Source: Duodenibacillus intestinigallinarum (lineage in GTDB: Bacteria; Pseudomonadota; Gammaproteobacteria; Burkholderiales; Burkholderiaceae_F). From it: a stretch of 14,757 nt of DNA. Both the position numbers and the translations under genes were made by a program. The notes below the pieces were generated by a model. The model saw only the letters and a list, made by a program, of their open reading frames with translations. It was not told the origin of the DNA and searched no databases. The stretch lies in contig DXAH01000064.1 of assembly GCA_019117105.1 (NCBI GenBank), positions 1-14,757 of the forward strand, written 5' to 3'. Below, piece by piece: positions 14,148-14,757 of this stretch; within the stretch, counting starts at the first letter, position 1; each line of letters begins with the position of its first letter.

Positions 14148-14757
14148 TCACTTCATGTGGATCGACACCTTGCTCTGCCAGTTACGTGACAGACGCGCCG
14201 TGGTCTTCGTCCAGGCTGCGAAATCCTTCACCGGACGAGCCTTGGCGTACTGTTCGCTCGGAAGCATCTTTGCTGCAACGTCTTCAGGCAACTTGATGTG
14301 ATCGATGCGAATCGGACGAGCATAGCCGCCGGCCAGATTGATCTGACCTTCATCGGACAAGATGAACTCGCGCGTGAACTTGGCAGCGTTCGGATGCTTG
14401 CTGTATTTGTTGAGAATCGTCGTGTAGCCGCTCATGACGCTGCCTTCGGACGGAATCACAACCTCAAAGCGGTTGCGATCGATCTGATCGCGATAGTTGA
14501 GCGCATTGAAGTCCCACAGCATGCCGACTTCCACTTCGCCCTTTTCAAGATTCGCCACCACCGGATCGACCATCGACAGGCGTCCCTGCTTTGCGATCTT
14601 GGCAAAGAAGTCATAGGCCGGATTGAGATTCTTTTCATCTCCACCGAAAGCAATGGCCGCCGCGAGCACGGAGTAGTTGGCCTGAGCGGCAGAACCCACG
14701 GCACCCACGGACACGCGGTAGGTACCCTTGAGCAAGTCGCTCCATGTGCGCGGAATG
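14148..14757 (-). CDS. ABC importer substrate-binding protein, C-terminal part (runs off right edge)
   Basis: An open frame from the right edge to a TGA at 14148-14150 gives about 203 C-terminal residues of a periplasmic binding protein; the first visible residues (I-P-R-T-W-S-D-L-L-K) fit the common P-x-x-W-x-D-L-L block in the middle of the fold, so the true start and signal peptide lie outside. Also visible are G-M-L-W-D-F-N-A-L, S-G-Y-T-T-I-L-N and H-P-N-A-A-K-F-T-R-E-F-I-L-S-D-E-G-Q, features of the iron/polyamine/2-aminoethylphosphonate binding-protein cluster. It should capture the ligand in the periplasm and deliver it to the two permeases. A TTG at 14735 is not a believable start. 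Confidence 0.88.
   Translation of the reverse strand, partial: IPRTWSDLLKGTYRVSVGAVGSAAQANYSVLAAAIAFGGDEKNLNPAYDFFAKIAKQGRLSMVDPVVANLEKGEVEVGMLWDFNALNYRDQIDRNRFEVVIPSEGSVMSGYTTILNKYSKHPNAAKFTREFILSDEGQINLAGGYARPIRIDHIKLPEDVAAKMLPSEQYAKARPVKDFAAWTKTTARLSRNWQSKVSIHMK

Overview
The window looks like chromosomal DNA from a betaproteobacterium. A gut Burkholderiales lineage such as Sutterellaceae is my best guess, inferred from protein style, from the gene neighbourhood (orn divergent from an M48-family gene, rsgA, an RnfB-like gene beside nth) and from moderate-to-high GC; no marker gene here proves it. Most of the window is ordinary core and transport gene content. The left edge carries part of a mobile element and the right edge cuts through a transporter operon.

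Layout, left to right. At 1-460 (minus) lies the first part of a TnpB-like IS200/IS605-family protein that runs off the left edge, preceded by a palindromic hairpin at 478-520. From 667 the plus strand carries folA (dihydrofolate reductase), a LysE-family exporter, then a redox pair: a 7Fe ferredoxin (fdxA) and a ferredoxin-NADP+ reductase, closed by a strong terminator at 3083-3124. Immediately after it come an RnfB-like iron-sulfur protein without a membrane anchor, nth (endonuclease III), a TauE/SafE permease and a YbjJ-like MFS transporter. A WYL-domain regulator (6475-7449) follows, with a leader holding a palindrome and a hairpin that covers its ribosome-binding site.

On the minus strand between 7442 and 10329 lies a probable three-gene unit: an M48/Ste24-like membrane protein, rsgA three bases downstream, and a small uncharacterised protein that converges on the WYL gene with an 8-bp overlap. 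The M48 homologue is the most unusual item: the fold is recognisable, but the HExxH zinc-protease motif is replaced by C-A-I-G-R and the third zinc ligand Glu by Asp, so it is probably a pseudoprotease; it also has a long basic C-terminal tail. orn is divergent from it, followed by a CAT-anticodon tRNA with tRNA-Ile2-like acceptor bases and a clear terminator.

From 11231 to the right edge, the minus strand encodes a binding-protein-dependent ABC importer of the PotABCD/iron/2-aminoethylphosphonate superfamily: substrate-binding protein (cut by the edge), a terminator-like hairpin, two overlapping permease genes and the ATPase. The substrate cannot be named from sequence alone. No CRISPR array, rRNA or replication origin was seen.
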